DNA of 64,000 nucleotides from contig NZ_JACHGO010000006.1 in assembly GCF_014202345.1 (NCBI RefSeq), forward strand, positions 124,001 through 188,000, in the 5' to 3' direction. This stretch comes from Desulfovibrio intestinalis. GTDB taxonomy: Bacteria > Desulfobacterota > Desulfovibrionia > Desulfovibrionales > Desulfovibrionaceae. Both the position numbers and the translations under genes were made by a program. This document shows, one piece after another, positions 40,870-50,356 of the stretch (the stretch's first letter is position 1; each line of letters begins with the position of its first letter). The notes under the pieces are model-generated. The model worked only from the letters and a program-made list of their open reading frames with translations, did not search any database and had not been told where the DNA came from.

Positions 40870-41793
40870 CTAGAAACCTTGGCCCAGATACCGTATGGCT
40901 GTAAAGAGCAAAATGGCCGCCAAAAGGCACTTTAATGCCGTGGCGGGAACATATTTCTGGCAACGTGCGCCCAAATACATGCCGCACATGCCGCCCAGCC
41001 CAACCAGTATGCCCATGCGCCAGTCGGGGGCCACGGCCATGCCGGGATAAAAGGGGGCCAGCATAAAATAAAAGCTTACCCCCGCCACCGAAGTTAAAAA
41101 GGTGGCAAAAAGCGTTGCTCCGGCCACGGCATAAACCGGAAGCGCAAAAAAAGAAACCAGAAAAGGCGCCATAATAGCGCCGCCGCCAATACCGTAAATG
41201 CCGCCAACAAGGCCCACAACCAAGCTGAGCAGCGCCAGTCGGTGGGTTGAAACCCTGTGCTCTTTTTCCTGAAAAACAAAAACCAGAGATCGTGTGTTCC
41301 ACTCCAACACATGGCAGCAGCTCATAGCAGTCTGACGGCAAGTGGAATCTTTATCCGTAGCGGCTTGAGGGTGCATGTTTTCGGCCTTGTTGCGCCGGGC
41401 TTTCCATGTGGTGATTGCCATGCGGCCGCCAACATACAGTAGCACAAGGCCAGCGAAAATTTTAAAGTCTGACGGGTCGGGCAGCCAGTTGATGCGAATA
41501 AGTGCCCCCAGAAAAACCCCCGGCAATGTGCCTGCGGCCACGGTAAGCGTCAGGGGCCAGACCAGCCGGCCTTCGCGCCAGTAGCGCCAGACACCGGGCG
41601 GACAGGCCAGCACGTTAAAAAACTGGTTGGTGGCACTGACGCTGGGGTTCACATAGCCCAGCACGCTCATATGGAAGGGAAGCAGAAGAAAAGCGCCAGA
41701 GATGCCGCCCATAGACGTAAAAAAAGATATGCCCAGGGCCACGCCAAAGGGAAGCAAAGGATTGCATTCAATGCCAGCAGTGGGGAAATACAT
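40870..41793 (-). CDS. TauE/SafE family sulfite/organosulfonate exporter-like permease
   Basis: 307 residues, about 8 membrane helices in two halves: LPFGVALGISFFTSMGGISGAFLLLPF in the first and VVGLVGGIYGIGGGAIMAPFLV in the second, the paired Gly-rich motifs of the family. A cytoplasmic loop between the halves (about 140-185) is rich in Cys and His (CRQTAMSCCH). The start at 41793 has GGAGGCAATC directly before it; an in-frame ATG four codons earlier overlaps that signal. In a sulfate reducer export of sulfite or a sulfur compound is plausible but not shown. murI follows. Confidence 0.85.
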   Translation of the reverse strand: MYFPTAGIECNPLLPFGVALGISFFTSMGGISGAFLLLPFHMSVLGYVNPSVSATNQFFNVLACPPGVWRYWREGRLVWPLTLTVAAGTLPGVFLGALIRINWLPDPSDFKIFAGLVLLYVGGRMAITTWKARRNKAENMHPQAATDKDSTCRQTAMSCCHVLEWNTRSLVFVFQEKEHRVSTHRLALLSLVVGLVGGIYGIGGGAIMAPFLVSFFALPVYAVAGATLFATFLTSVAGVSFYFMLAPFYPGMAVAPDWRMGILVGLGGMCGMYLGARCQKYVPATALKCLLAAILLFTAIRYLGQGF

Positions 41794-42067
41794 GATTGCC
41801 TCCACATTTTGTCAAAATCAAATTACTAAAAAACTATAAAAAACAGTGTAATAAACTTTGTGTTCTTCACGGTTTTAATAATAACCGTGATTTTTGCTTT
41901 TGTCACTACAGGCGCAGGCCAATTCTGCGGATTGCGCCATCCCGGCGTCGTGTCCGCCATCGTGGGGCGCGTTGCCTGCCGCGCGGCAAAAATGTATGCT
42001 CACCCCTTCTCTGCGCACAAGGCAGTCTGGGGCTCACCGGGGCTGCGCAACAAAGTAAGGAAGCACC

Positions 42068-42718
42068 ATGCTGGCCATTTTGGACTACAAGGCGGGCAAT
42101 CAGACGAGCGTGCGCCGCGCTCTGGAGCATCTGGACATACCATGCGTCATAACTGCGGACCCCGCAACGCTCGAACGTGCCGAAGGAATTATCTTTCCCG
42201 GCGTGGGAGCGGCCGGGCAGGCTATGGGCGCTCTGGCAGAAGCCGGAATGGACGAAGCCCTGCGTCAGGTTGTGCGCAGGGGGCAACCTCTGCTTGGCAT
42301 ATGCCTTGGTTGTCAGATTTTGCTGCAAAGCAGTGAGGAAAACGACACCACCACCCTTGGCATCGTGCAAGGCGTCAGCCGCCGCTTTGAGGATAATATG
42401 CTTCAGGAGGACGGTACTCCCGCTCCAATTCCCCACATGGGCTGGAACAGCATTGAAGCCGTGGCTCCCTGTGTTCTGCTTGAGGGCATTGAACCCGCGG
42501 CGGCATACTACTTTGTTCACAGTTATTATGTTGATCCCGATCCTTCTCTTGTGCTGGCCACCACTACCTACGGGCGCACTTTTTGCTCGCTTTACGGGCG
42601 CGAAGGTCTTTGGGCCGCCCAGTTTCACCCGGAAAAAAGCGGAAGGCCCGGCCTGAAACTGCTGCGCAATTTTTATGATTACTGTCTGAACTCCCGGGAG
42701 GCGCGTCATGCTCAGTAA
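42068..42718 (+). CDS. hisH: Imidazole glycerol phosphate synthase glutaminase HisH
   Basis: 216 residues. Class I glutamine amidotransferase that supplies ammonia to HisF in histidine biosynthesis. The nucleophile is C79 in [20 protein letters not shown] and the catalytic His-Glu in QFHPEKSG complete the triad. AAGGAAGCACC precedes the ATG. Its end overlaps the hisF start by 11 bases, which ensures coupled synthesis of the heterodimer. The other his genes are not in the window. Confidence 0.96.
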   Translation: MLAILDYKAGNQTSVRRALEHLDIPCVITADPATLERAEGIIFPGVGAAGQAMGALAEAGMDEALRQVVRRGQPLLGICLGCQILLQSSEENDTTTLGIVQGVSRRFEDNMLQEDGTPAPIPHMGWNSIEAVAPCVLLEGIEPAAAYYFVHSYYVDPDPSLVLATTTYGRTFCSLYGREGLWAAQFHPEKSGRPGLKLLRNFYDYCLNSREARHAQ

Positions 42719-43487
42719 GCGGGTAATTCCCTGTCTGGATGTGCGCAATGGCCGCCTGACCAAGGGTGTCAAATTTGTGGGCAATGAAGACATCGGCGAC
42801 CCTGTGGAAAGCGCCCGCCGTTATTATGAAGAAGGCGCGGACGAAATCGTCTTTTACGACATTACGGCTTCTGCCGAGGCCCGCGGCATTTTTCTTGATG
42901 TGGTCGAGCGCGTGGCAGAGCAGATATTCATTCCTTTTTCCGTAGGCGGCGGCATTTCCAGTGTGGCCGACATGCGCGCCGTATTGCTGGCAGGGGCCGA
43001 AAAGGTTTCTATCAATTCAGCGGCGGTGAAGGATCCCCACCTTATCAGCCAGGGGGCGGACGCCTTTGGTTCGCAGGCTGTGGTGGTGGGAATGGATGTG
43101 CTGGCCGTGCCTGTGAGCCCTGAAATTCCTTCCGGTTACGAGATCGTCATTCACGGCGGGCGCAAGCGCATGGGGCTGGACGCCATTGCCTGGGCGCGGC
43201 GTTGTCAGGAATTGGGCGCAGGCGAATTGTGCGTTAACTCCATCGATGCAGACGGCACCAAGGACGGCTACGAGCTCAAGCTTACCCGCGCCATTGCCGA
43301 TGCCGTGTCCCTGCCCGTCATTGCTTCCGGCGGCGCTGGCGAACCCCGTCACATGCTTGAGGCCGTGACCACGGGCGGGGCTTCGGCGGCTCTTATTGCA
43401 TCCATTGTGCACTACGGGCAGTATAGTATCCGCCAGTGCAAAGAATACATGGCCGCCCACGGGGCCAAGATGCGTCTGACCTGGTAG
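42708..43487 (+). CDS. hisF: Imidazole glycerol phosphate synthase cyclase HisF
   Basis: 259 residues, TIM barrel. Converts PRFAR and ammonia to IGP and AICAR. Key segments: [19 protein letters not shown] (catalytic Asp), [35 protein letters not shown] (second catalytic Asp), [13 protein letters not shown] [16 protein letters not shown], and [16 protein letters not shown] for phosphate binding. It is followed by a rho-independent terminator at 43513-43545. Confidence 0.97.
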   Translation: MLSKRVIPCLDVRNGRLTKGVKFVGNEDIGDPVESARRYYEEGADEIVFYDITASAEARGIFLDVVERVAEQIFIPFSVGGGISSVADMRAVLLAGAEKVSINSAAVKDPHLISQGADAFGSQAVVVGMDVLAVPVSPEIPSGYEIVIHGGRKRMGLDAIAWARRCQELGAGELCVNSIDADGTKDGYELKLTRAIADAVSLPVIASGGAGEPRHMLEAVTTGGASAALIASIVHYGQYSIRQCKEYMAAHGAKMRLTW

Positions 43488-43512
43488 GCGCAGGGGCAGA
43501 AAGTTTTTGTGG

Positions 43513-43545
43513 TGCAGGGCGTGCAAACTCCCTGCACTTTTTTTA
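43513..43545 (+). terminator. Terminator of hisHF
   Basis: GTGCAGGG (43513-43520), a 10-base loop, CCCTGCAC (43531-43538) and seven T. Confidence 0.93.
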
Positions 43546-43548
43546 GGA

Positions 43549-43672
43549 AAACGCTGATTTATTTCGTTTGGCGGCGTTACTTCACTTTTTTTGAAACAAT
43601 CGAGGACGGAAGAGTCCACGCCTGTTTCAAAAAAAGGTCGCGCCTTGCCAAACGAAATAACTGCGCGTTTTC
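43549..43672. repeat. Hairpin repeat element, family B
   Basis: The outer arms are 43549-43573 and 43648-43672 (AAAACGC...ATTTCGTTTGGC and its near complement). Inner perfect 13-bp arms are TTTTTTTGAAACA (43587-43599) and TGTTTCAAAAAAA (43624-43636), with a small GGAC/GTCC stem in the centre. The whole 124 bases fold back on themselves, like a non-autonomous mobile element. A half copy is at 13527-13564. Confidence 0.65.
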
Positions 43673-43870
43673 GGAGGTTCTTTTGGTAGTGCTTCCTCAG
43701 CTTCGCGGCGCGCGCAGCCCAGTAGGCTTTATCCGTTCAGCCCGTCAGTTCCGCCCACGGGCCAATCCACTGATTCAGCCCATTGGGCCAATACCTTGGA
43801 GTGGCCCCTTGGGGCATCGACCGGGCAGACAGGAACACATCATTATATATGGATGACAAGGAAGAAATAT

Positions 43871-44896
43871 ATGGATGAAAGGAATGAAACCATAAATCCG
43901 GCTTCCACGGTAAAGGCTTTTGCGCCGGAATCGCCGTTGGTTTCTTGCAGCGGAATGCGGCCCGAAAATCTGCCAGAGGAATTGACGCGCGTTCTGCGCG
44001 TTCTGCCGCCGCTGGTGGTTGCGCTTTCCGGCGGTATAGACAGCCGTTTTCTCTGTCATGCCGCTCAGCTGTGCGGTTGCGACGTGCTGGCTGTTCACGC
44101 TCGCGGGCCGCATATTCCGGCTGGCGAAAGCGCCTGGGCGCTTTCCTGGGCCCAGCGCCGTGGGCTGCCCTTGCTCGTGGTGGATTTTGATCCCCTGCCT
44201 CTGCCCGAAGTGGCCAACAACAGCCAGGAGCGCTGTTACGCCTGCAAGGCAGGGTTGCTGGCTGCCATTGGCGCGGCTCTGGCGCAGGCCGGGCAGCCGG
44301 GGCGTACCCTTTGCGATGGCAGTAACGCCGATGATCTTAATGCATTCCGCCCCGGATTGCGTGCGCTCAAAGAGGCGGGAGTGGTTTCGCCCCTTGCGCA
44401 GGCAGGCATGAGCAAGGCTGCCATTCGTGCTGCGGCCCGGGCCACGGGGCTGGACGATCCCGGGCAGCGCGCGCGCCCCTGCTTGCTTACCCGTTTGGCC
44501 TATGGGCTTGAGCCGCAAAGAGAAACACTGGTTCGTCTGGCTGCTGCCGAAGAGGACCTGGCAGCCTTGATGCTGCCTGACCTGTCCCCTGCTGGCGTGG
44601 CGGTAATGCCGGATGCCGCAAGCCCGGCTGCTGCACAGTGCCCGGACGCCAAAGCCACGAAAGGCGGAAGCGGTGCAACGCACAGGCCGTGTACGGGGCA
44701 GGGCAGGGAGACTACGGCCTCCGCATTGGGCGACCTGCGTTTGCGTCTCACGCCACGGCCAGTGCTTCAGGTGGAAAACCTGCCCCCAGAATTTGCGGGC
44801 AAGGTGGAAGAAATTCTTGCGCGGCACGGGTTCGTTGATTGCGAGCTGCGGGTGGGGCAGGGAATCAGCGGATTTTACGATCAACAGAAGGGTTGA
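43871..44896 (+). CDS. larE: LarE-family ATP-dependent sulfur transferase, three-cysteine type
   Basis: 341 residues. LarE inserts sulfur into the nickel-pincer nucleotide precursor made by LarB; LarC then adds nickel. PP-loop SGGIDS (53-58) binds ATP. Three cysteines stand out: C122 and C125 (RCYACK) and C204 (RARPCLLTRLAYG), the last matching the sulfur-donor Cys of L. plantarum LarE. The CxxC-plus-C arrangement is that of LarE proteins that carry a [4Fe-4S] cluster. AAGGAAGAAATAT precedes the ATG at 43871; an ATG at 43796 has no signal. An insertion (about 240-290, Ala/Thr/Gly) splits the C-terminal domain. larA, larB and larC are not nearby. Confidence 0.82.
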   Translation: MDERNETINPASTVKAFAPESPLVSCSGMRPENLPEELTRVLRVLPPLVVALSGGIDSRFLCHAAQLCGCDVLAVHARGPHIPAGESAWALSWAQRRGLPLLVVDFDPLPLPEVANNSQERCYACKAGLLAAIGAALAQAGQPGRTLCDGSNADDLNAFRPGLRALKEAGVVSPLAQAGMSKAAIRAAARATGLDDPGQRARPCLLTRLAYGLEPQRETLVRLAAAEEDLAALMLPDLSPAGVAVMPDAASPAAAQCPDAKATKGGSGATHRPCTGQGRETTASALGDLRLRLTPRPVLQVENLPPEFAGKVEEILARHGFVDCELRVGQGISGFYDQQKG

Positions 44897-45176
44897 TTGT
44901 AGCGGTGGTTAGCTTTGAAGAGATTGGTGAATAAGAGGTGGTATGTTGCTGTGCGCGTGGCTGTGTGCAAGGTCATGCTCTGCATGAGACGCCCATGCTG
45001 CGAACTGGCAGGGGAAGTGTGTGAAGTTTTTGAAACGCATAACTTGCGGAAGCGGCACTGACCCGAACGGCAAAAAGCGCGCCTGTGGCGCATTCTGGCA
45101 TATGGTGCTGGACTTTGCCGCAGAAAGAGCCTATGAATACCCACTTATATCAATGGGGCTCACCCCGGAGGGAATT

Positions 45177-45287
45177 ATGGCTCACAAGAAAATCGAACGT
45201 AAAAAAGAACTTGATCGTCGCCGTCAACGCCGTGCCCAGCGCCTGAAGCAGCGCGTGCGTGAAGCCAAGGCTGCTGCCAAGGCCTAG
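45177..45287 (+). CDS. Tiny highly basic protein
   Basis: 36 residues starting MAHKKIERKKELDRRRQRR and ending in Ala/Lys. About half of the residues are Arg or Lys, predicted a single helix. The CDS is real by signal: GGAGGGAATT stands directly before the ATG, while the longer frame from 45021 looks non-coding. The ERKxELxRRRxRR pattern recalls small basic proteins of unknown function found in Desulfovibrio and planctomycetes. RNA or ribosome binding is a guess from charge. A hairpin GGGCTGC/GCAGCCC (45326-45346) follows. Confidence 0.7.
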   Translation: MAHKKIERKKELDRRRQRRAQRLKQRVREAKAAAKA

Positions 45288-45549
45288 TTTTTGTGAAGGC
45301 CCATAGGGCCGTGTCGCTTTGGTGGGGGCTGCATCGGCAGCAGCCCTCTTGCGCCATGCGCAAGTTCAAACTGGCTGAAGCGCGCTCTGGCAAATTCGCA
45401 CACAGGCTCCCGGCCGCCGGATATGGCTATTAAACTCCGGCGCGGCGGGATGTAGGCATTTGGCAAGCGACACATAACTTCCAGCGTGCGGTCGGCGCGG
45501 CCGGGCTCGGTGGGGTCAGGCAGCGCAGCAACCGTCTTTTAGCGTAATC

Positions 45550-45963
45550 ATGCCTATTTACGAATACCAATGTCCCCAGTGTCAGCATCGCTTTGAGGAG
45601 TGGGTGAAAAGCCCTTCCGATCAGGGCGAAGAACCCTGCCCCAAATGCGGAACAGCCGCGCCGCGCATCATGTCGCAAACCTCCTTTGTGCTCAAGGGCG
45701 GCGGCTGGTATGTTGACGACTACGGCTACCGCAAGGGAGTAAAGGAAGAAGGCTCGTCTTCCGCATCTTCCACACCTTCGGAGGCGTCCGCGCCGTCCGG
45801 CGCAGCTGAAACAACCTCCACGCCCGCCAAGGGTGCAGAGAGTGCCGCCAGCAGCGCCGCAGCATCTTCCGGGGCAGCAAAGGCACCCGCTGCCGCGCCC
45901 GCTCCGGTGGCCGCACCCGCAACCCCGGCCCCCAAGGCCAGCGCCGCCAAACCGACCTCATGA
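45550..45963 (+). CDS. FmdB family zinc-ribbon protein
   Basis: 137 residues. The N-terminal 60 residues are a zinc ribbon of the FmdB/CxxC_CxxC_SSSS type: MPIYEYQCPQCQHRFEEW and EPCPKCGTAAPRIMS give four Cys ligands, followed by FVLKGGGWYVDDYGY. The rest (about 70-137) is low complexity, Ala/Pro/Ser rich. Such proteins were first linked to formamidase/amidase regulation, but the role of most is unknown. It lies 7 bases before purB on the same strand and is probably cotranscribed with purB and pyrE. Confidence 0.85.
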   Translation: MPIYEYQCPQCQHRFEEWVKSPSDQGEEPCPKCGTAAPRIMSQTSFVLKGGGWYVDDYGYRKGVKEEGSSSASSTPSEASAPSGAAETTSTPAKGAESAASSAAASSGAAKAPAAAPAPVAAPATPAPKASAAKPTS

Positions 45964-45970
45964 GGCTGTC

Positions 45971-47281
45971 ATGATAGAACGTTACTCCCGCCCGGAAATG
46001 GGCAACATCTGGACATTGGAAAACCGCTATCAGGCATGGCTTGACGTTGAAGTTGCCGTGTGCCGGGCCTGGAGCGAAATGGGCCGCATTCCCGCTGAGG
46101 CCGTGAAGACCATCAGCGAAAAAGCCGCCATCGACGTTGATCGCATTCTTGAAATTGAAGAAGTGACCCGTCATGACGTCATCGCCTTCTTGACCTCGCT
46201 TGAAGAAAAAGTCGGGCCGGACGCGCGCTACATTCACCTGGGCTGCACCTCGTCCGACATTGTCGACACAGCCAACGCCCTTTTGCTGGTGCAGGCGGGC
46301 GAACTTATCATCCGTGACATCCGCACGCTTCTGCAAAGCATTGAAACCCTGGCGCGCAAGCACAAGGGTTTGTTGTGCATGGGCCGCACCCACGGCATCC
46401 ATGCCGAACCCACCAGCTTTGGCCTCAAAATGGCCGGGTTTTACGCCGAGTTTTCGCGTCATCTGGTGCGGGTTGAAGCCGGGCTTGAGAGCGTGCGTGT
46501 GGGCAAAATTTCCGGCGCAGTGGGCACCTACGCCTTTTTGTCGCCCGAGCTGGAACAGCGCGCCCTGGCCCATCTGGGTCTTGGCGTTGATCCGCATTCC
46601 ACCCAGATCATTCAGCGCGACCGCTATGCGCACTTCTTCACTTCGCTGGCCATTCTTGGCGGCGGCATAGAACGCCTCTGCGTGGAACTGCGCCATTTGC
46701 AGCGCACCGAAGTGCTGGAAGTGGAAGAAGGTTTTGCCAAGGGCCAGAAAGGCTCCTCGGCCATGCCGCACAAAAAGAATCCCATTTCTGCCGAAAACAT
46801 GACCGGGCTTTCACGCCTGCTGCGCACCAATGCCTTGGCAGCGCTTGAAAATCAGGCTCTCTGGCACGAACGCGACATCAGCCATTCTTCGGTGGAGCGC
46901 GTCATCATGCCCGACTCCACAATTCTGGCAGACTACATCCTGAGCCGCCTCACCCGCCTTCTGGACGGGCTGGTGGTCAAGCCCGAGCGTATGCGCGAAA
47001 ATATGGACCGTTCTTTTGGACTGTATTTTTCGCAGCGTGTGCTCACGGCCCTTATTGCTACCGAAATGCCGCGCCAGCAGGCGTACGAAGCCGTGCAGCG
47101 CCTTGCCATGCAGAGCTGGGAAACCCGCGTGCCCTTCCCCGATCTTGTGCGCGGCGATGCTGACATGCATTCCCGCCTGGGTGAAGCAGCCCTGAATGAG
47201 CTTTTTGATCCTTCCTACTACCTGCAGCACGAGGACGAAATTTTCGCCCGCGTGTTCGACAACAAGCCTGTACAGGGCTAG
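45971..47281 (+). CDS. purB: Adenylosuccinate lyase PurB
   Basis: 436 residues. Two steps of purine synthesis: SAICAR to AICAR plus fumarate, and adenylosuccinate to AMP plus fumarate. Fumarase/aspartase superfamily signature GSSAMPHKKNP is present, as are TSSDIVDTANALL and MGRTHGIHAEPTSFGLK (catalytic His). The start MIERYSRPEMGNIW at 45971 is the normal family N-terminus; the frame extends upstream through FmdB in a shadow reading. pyrE follows 11 bp later. Confidence 0.97.
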   Translation: MIERYSRPEMGNIWTLENRYQAWLDVEVAVCRAWSEMGRIPAEAVKTISEKAAIDVDRILEIEEVTRHDVIAFLTSLEEKVGPDARYIHLGCTSSDIVDTANALLLVQAGELIIRDIRTLLQSIETLARKHKGLLCMGRTHGIHAEPTSFGLKMAGFYAEFSRHLVRVEAGLESVRVGKISGAVGTYAFLSPELEQRALAHLGLGVDPHSTQIIQRDRYAHFFTSLAILGGGIERLCVELRHLQRTEVLEVEEGFAKGQKGSSAMPHKKNPISAENMTGLSRLLRTNALAALENQALWHERDISHSSVERVIMPDSTILADYILSRLTRLLDGLVVKPERMRENMDRSFGLYFSQRVLTALIATEMPRQQAYEAVQRLAMQSWETRVPFPDLVRGDADMHSRLGEAALNELFDPSYYLQHEDEIFARVFDNKPVQG

Positions 47282-47292
47282 CCGAGGTCGTC

Positions 47293-47871
47293 ATGAGCGC
47301 CGTTGAAGAACAAATGATGGAACTCAAGCGCCGTCTGGCGCGCCTGCTGGTGGAAAAATCTTATCGGGAAGGCGATTTTGTGCTGGCCTCGGGCCGCCGA
47401 AGCGATTATTATTTCGACTGTCGTGTCACGGCCTTGCATGCCGAAGGTTCGTGGCTGATCGGCACGTTGTTCAATCATATGCTCAAAGACCTTGATATCA
47501 AGGGCGTGGGCGGCATGACCCTGGGTGCGGACCCTCTGGTTTCCTCCACAACGGTCATTTCGCATGAGCAAGGCAGACCCTTGAACGGGCTGCTGGTGCG
47601 CAAGGAGGCCAAGGGCCACGGCACCGGACAGTATGTTGAGGGACTTGGCAATTTTGAGGCTGGCGACCGTGTCGCCATGCTGGAAGATGTGGTCACCACG
47701 GGCGGTTCGCTGCTCAAGGCTTGTCATAGAATAACCGATGCGGAACTGAACATTGTTGCCGTGTGCGCTATTCTGGACAGGGAAGAAGGTGGCCGTGAAA
47801 AGCTCCGTGAGGCGGGATATGAACTGCTTGCCCTCTTCACCCGCGCGGAACTGGTGGCCCTTGCGCGCTGA
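47293..47871 (+). CDS. pyrE: Orotate phosphoribosyltransferase PyrE
   Basis: 192 residues. Joins orotate and PRPP to give OMP in pyrimidine synthesis. Family features: GDFVLASGRRSDYYFDCR near the N-terminus, GMTLGADPLVSSTTVISHE, VRKEAKGHGTGQYVEG (catalytic flexible loop) and the PRPP-binding MLEDVVTTGGSLLKA. It sits between purB and an L,D-transpeptidase gene on the same strand, with short gaps, suggesting one operon of nucleotide synthesis and wall genes. Confidence 0.96.
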   Translation: MSAVEEQMMELKRRLARLLVEKSYREGDFVLASGRRSDYYFDCRVTALHAEGSWLIGTLFNHMLKDLDIKGVGGMTLGADPLVSSTTVISHEQGRPLNGLLVRKEAKGHGTGQYVEGLGNFEAGDRVAMLEDVVTTGGSLLKACHRITDAELNIVAVCAILDREEGGREKLREAGYELLALFTRAELVALAR

Positions 47872-47881
47872 CCCTGCCAAC

Positions 47882-50356
47882 ATGGTGGGCAGCGCTACAG
47901 CTTGCCTGGCTGTCGTGTTTCGCTGTTTCCGAATCGCCTTCCTGCCCGCCTTGCGCGGGCTTACAGGTATCTTGGCGCTGCTTTTGTGCGCCCTTGCGCC
48001 CTTGGCCGTCAGCGCCGCCGAATGGCAGCCTTCGTTGTATAATGAAGGCTTGCCTTCGCATCTGGTGGCTGTGGACAAGAACCGCCAGACCTTCATGTTT
48101 TTCGAAAAGAAAAGCCCTCTCAAACTCCGTTTCAGTTATCCCTGCACCACAGGACAATTGCCCGGCGACAAACAGGTTCTCAACGACCTGCGCACCCCGG
48201 AAGGCATTTATTTTGTGGAATACAAGATCGCTAACGGGCTGGATTTCAAAGAGTACGGCGGCATAGCCTACACGCTCAACTACCCCAACCCTGTCGACAA
48301 GCTCCGCGGCAAAACAGGCCATGGCATCTGGATTCACAGCAAGGGATTCGGCATTGAGCCCCTTTCCACGCGTGGTTGCGTTGCCATCGGCCTCAAGGAA
48401 ATCGACGAGGTGGGGCCAAGCCTCGTACCCGGCACGGCGGTAGTGCTGGCGGAAAAGCTGGACGAGAACACCATTCTGCAGGCTGACAGCAATTCGGCCC
48501 GGGAGCTGCGGCGGCTTATGCAGGCGTGGAGCAACGCCTGGGCTGCGCGCTCGGACAAGATGTTCGAGTTTTATGACCCCGAATCCTACACCAAGGCCAT
48601 GTCTGAAAGCTTTGCCGCTTTCAAGCTCAACAAGGAGCGGCTGTTCAAGGTTCTCGGCTTTATTAAAATTTACAACCGCAAAATCCACGTGCTCGAAGGC
48701 CCCGGCTATTGGGTGACCTGGTCCGAGCAGTTTTACGCGGCTTCCAACCTTTCCACCGAAGGCGTGCGCCGTCTCTACTGGCAGCGCGGCAAAGACAAAA
48801 AATTTCGTATAGTCGGCATGGAGTGGACCCCCCGCGATCTCGGCATGCGCGCCGCGTACCAGCGTGGTCAGCTTGTGGCGGAGGCTCCCCTGCAGGTGGC
48901 ATCGGACGCTGATTCCGAAGCGCCGCTGCCGCCGCGTCTGGATATGCCGGAAGCCGCTGCTGATGTGGCCGACGCTTCCACGGCAACTGCGGCCTCTGCG
49001 GACAGCGGCAAGCTGACCGAAAAGGCCGCGGCTGAAGCAGCAGCACCGGGTAAATCCGTGGCGTTGAGCGATCCTCTTGTGCCGCGCCGCCTGAACGCCC
49101 CGCCTCCGGCGGAGGTGAACTGGGGTGCGCGTCCGGCTATGGAAGACTCTGCCAGACAAGCCGCCGAACAGCGCGCGGCTGATGAACAGGCCGCCCGCCA
49201 GAAGGCTGAAGAAGAACGCGTTGCCCAGCAGCAGGCCGCCGAGGCCCGTGCGGCTGAAGAGCGCGCGCTTGCTGAAAAAGCCGCTGCTGCCCGCGCTGCC
49301 GCCGAAAAGGCCGCTCAGGAAGCGGAAGCCCAACGCCTTGCGGCGCAGCAGGCTGCCGAAAAGCTAGAGGCCGAAAGGCTCGCAGCAGAAAAGCTTGCGC
49401 AGGAAAAACTTGCTGCTGACAAGTTGGCGCAAGAAAAGCTTGCTGCCGACAAACTGGCAGCGGAACAGCTTGTGGCGCAACGTGCCGCTCAGGAGCAGGA
49501 AGCACAAAAGCTTGCCGCCCTTGCCGCGCAGGATTTGAGCCTGACGCCAGAGGTACGGGCGCAGTTGCATCAGGCCCTGAGTGGATGGGGCGCGGCCCTG
49601 GCTTCGCGTTCGCCCTCCCTGGCTGAATTTTACGACCATGCCCGGTATAACCGGGAGCCCGGCACCCCGCGCGGTCAATCGTACAATACCGCCTGGCGCG
49701 AACTTGAGAAGCATCTTGGCGCGCCCTGGTTGCGCTATATCAGCCGCAAGCCCGTACTTGAGGTGCAGGACAAGCTGGCCGTCACCCATAGTGAAGAGCT
49801 TATAGCCAGTCCCAGCGGCATCAGCGAGGGCGTGCGCACGCTCTGGTGGCGCAGAGGCGACGACGGCGACCTGCGGATTGTGGCTGCCCAATTCAAGCCT
49901 CAGGAGCTTGGTCTGGCTGCCGACTACCTCGATCAGGTCAGCGGCGCTGTAAGTGAGGCCCTTGAAGGTTGGCGGCGCGCCTGGGAAGGCGGCCGGCTGG
50001 ACGAGTATATAGATTACTACGCCAGCAATGCCGTGCAACAGGGCCGTTGGAGCGCCAAAAATATCCGTAATCAGAAAGAACTTCTGTGGAGCCGCGTCAA
50101 GCCCACGCTCGTGCAGCTTTCAGGCCTGCGGCTTGTGGTGGACAAGCAGGGTATTCGCGCTGACATGAACCAGACGTATGCCGACAGTTCGGGCAACAGC
50201 GACCGGGGCACCAAGACCCTGTTGCTCCAGTATGACGGCAAGCAGTGGCGCATTGCGCGTGAAGACTGGGCTGCTACACCAGCGACTCCCTCTGCTCCCG
50301 GCGGCCAGACTGACATGGCTCAGGCCCGTGCCGCCAGCCAAGGGGCCAGACCTTGA
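47882..50356 (+). CDS. L,D-transpeptidase family protein with three Csd6-like NTF2 domains
   Basis: About 824 residues; start set at 47882 (ATG), though no clear ribosome-binding site is seen. Signal peptide (about 20-46, ending AVSAA). YkuD domain: HGIWIHSKGFG and STRGCVAI with catalytic His152 and Cys166. Then an NTF2-like module (MQAWSNAWAARSDKMFEFYD to RRLYWQRGKDKKFRIVGMEW), a long Ala/Glu/Gln coiled coil (about 430-540, AEKLAAEKLAQEK-type repeats), and two more NTF2-like modules (GWGAALASRSPSLAEFYD; GWRRAWEGGRLDEYIDYYA). H. pylori Csd6, with one such module, trims peptidoglycan tripeptides and sets helical shape. A role in vibrioid cell shape is an inference. The stop overlaps the next start. 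Confidence 0.82.
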   Translation: MVGSATACLAVVFRCFRIAFLPALRGLTGILALLLCALAPLAVSAAEWQPSLYNEGLPSHLVAVDKNRQTFMFFEKKSPLKLRFSYPCTTGQLPGDKQVLNDLRTPEGIYFVEYKIANGLDFKEYGGIAYTLNYPNPVDKLRGKTGHGIWIHSKGFGIEPLSTRGCVAIGLKEIDEVGPSLVPGTAVVLAEKLDENTILQADSNSARELRRLMQAWSNAWAARSDKMFEFYDPESYTKAMSESFAAFKLNKERLFKVLGFIKIYNRKIHVLEGPGYWVTWSEQFYAASNLSTEGVRRLYWQRGKDKKFRIVGMEWTPRDLGMRAAYQRGQLVAEAPLQVASDADSEAPLPPRLDMPEAAADVADASTATAASADSGKLTEKAAAEAAAPGKSVALSDPLVPRRLNAPPPAEVNWGARPAMEDSARQAAEQRAADEQAARQKAEEERVAQQQAAEARAAEERALAEKAAAARAAAEKAAQEAEAQRLAAQQAAEKLEAERLAAEKLAQEKLAADKLAQEKLAADKLAAEQLVAQRAAQEQEAQKLAALAAQDLSLTPEVRAQLHQALSGWGAALASRSPSLAEFYDHARYNREPGTPRGQSYNTAWRELEKHLGAPWLRYISRKPVLEVQDKLAVTHSEELIASPSGISEGVRTLWWRRGDDGDLRIVAAQFKPQELGLAADYLDQVSGAVSEALEGWRRAWEGGRLDEYIDYYASNAVQQGRWSAKNIRNQKELLWSRVKPTLVQLSGLRLVVDKQGIRADMNQTYADSSGNSDRGTKTLLLQYDGKQWRIAREDWAATPATPSAPGGQTDMAQARAASQGARP

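Noticed and set aside
47837-49333. 498-codon open frame opposite the L,D-transpeptidase gene
   Set aside because: Antisense shadow with Arg/Gly-rich composition.
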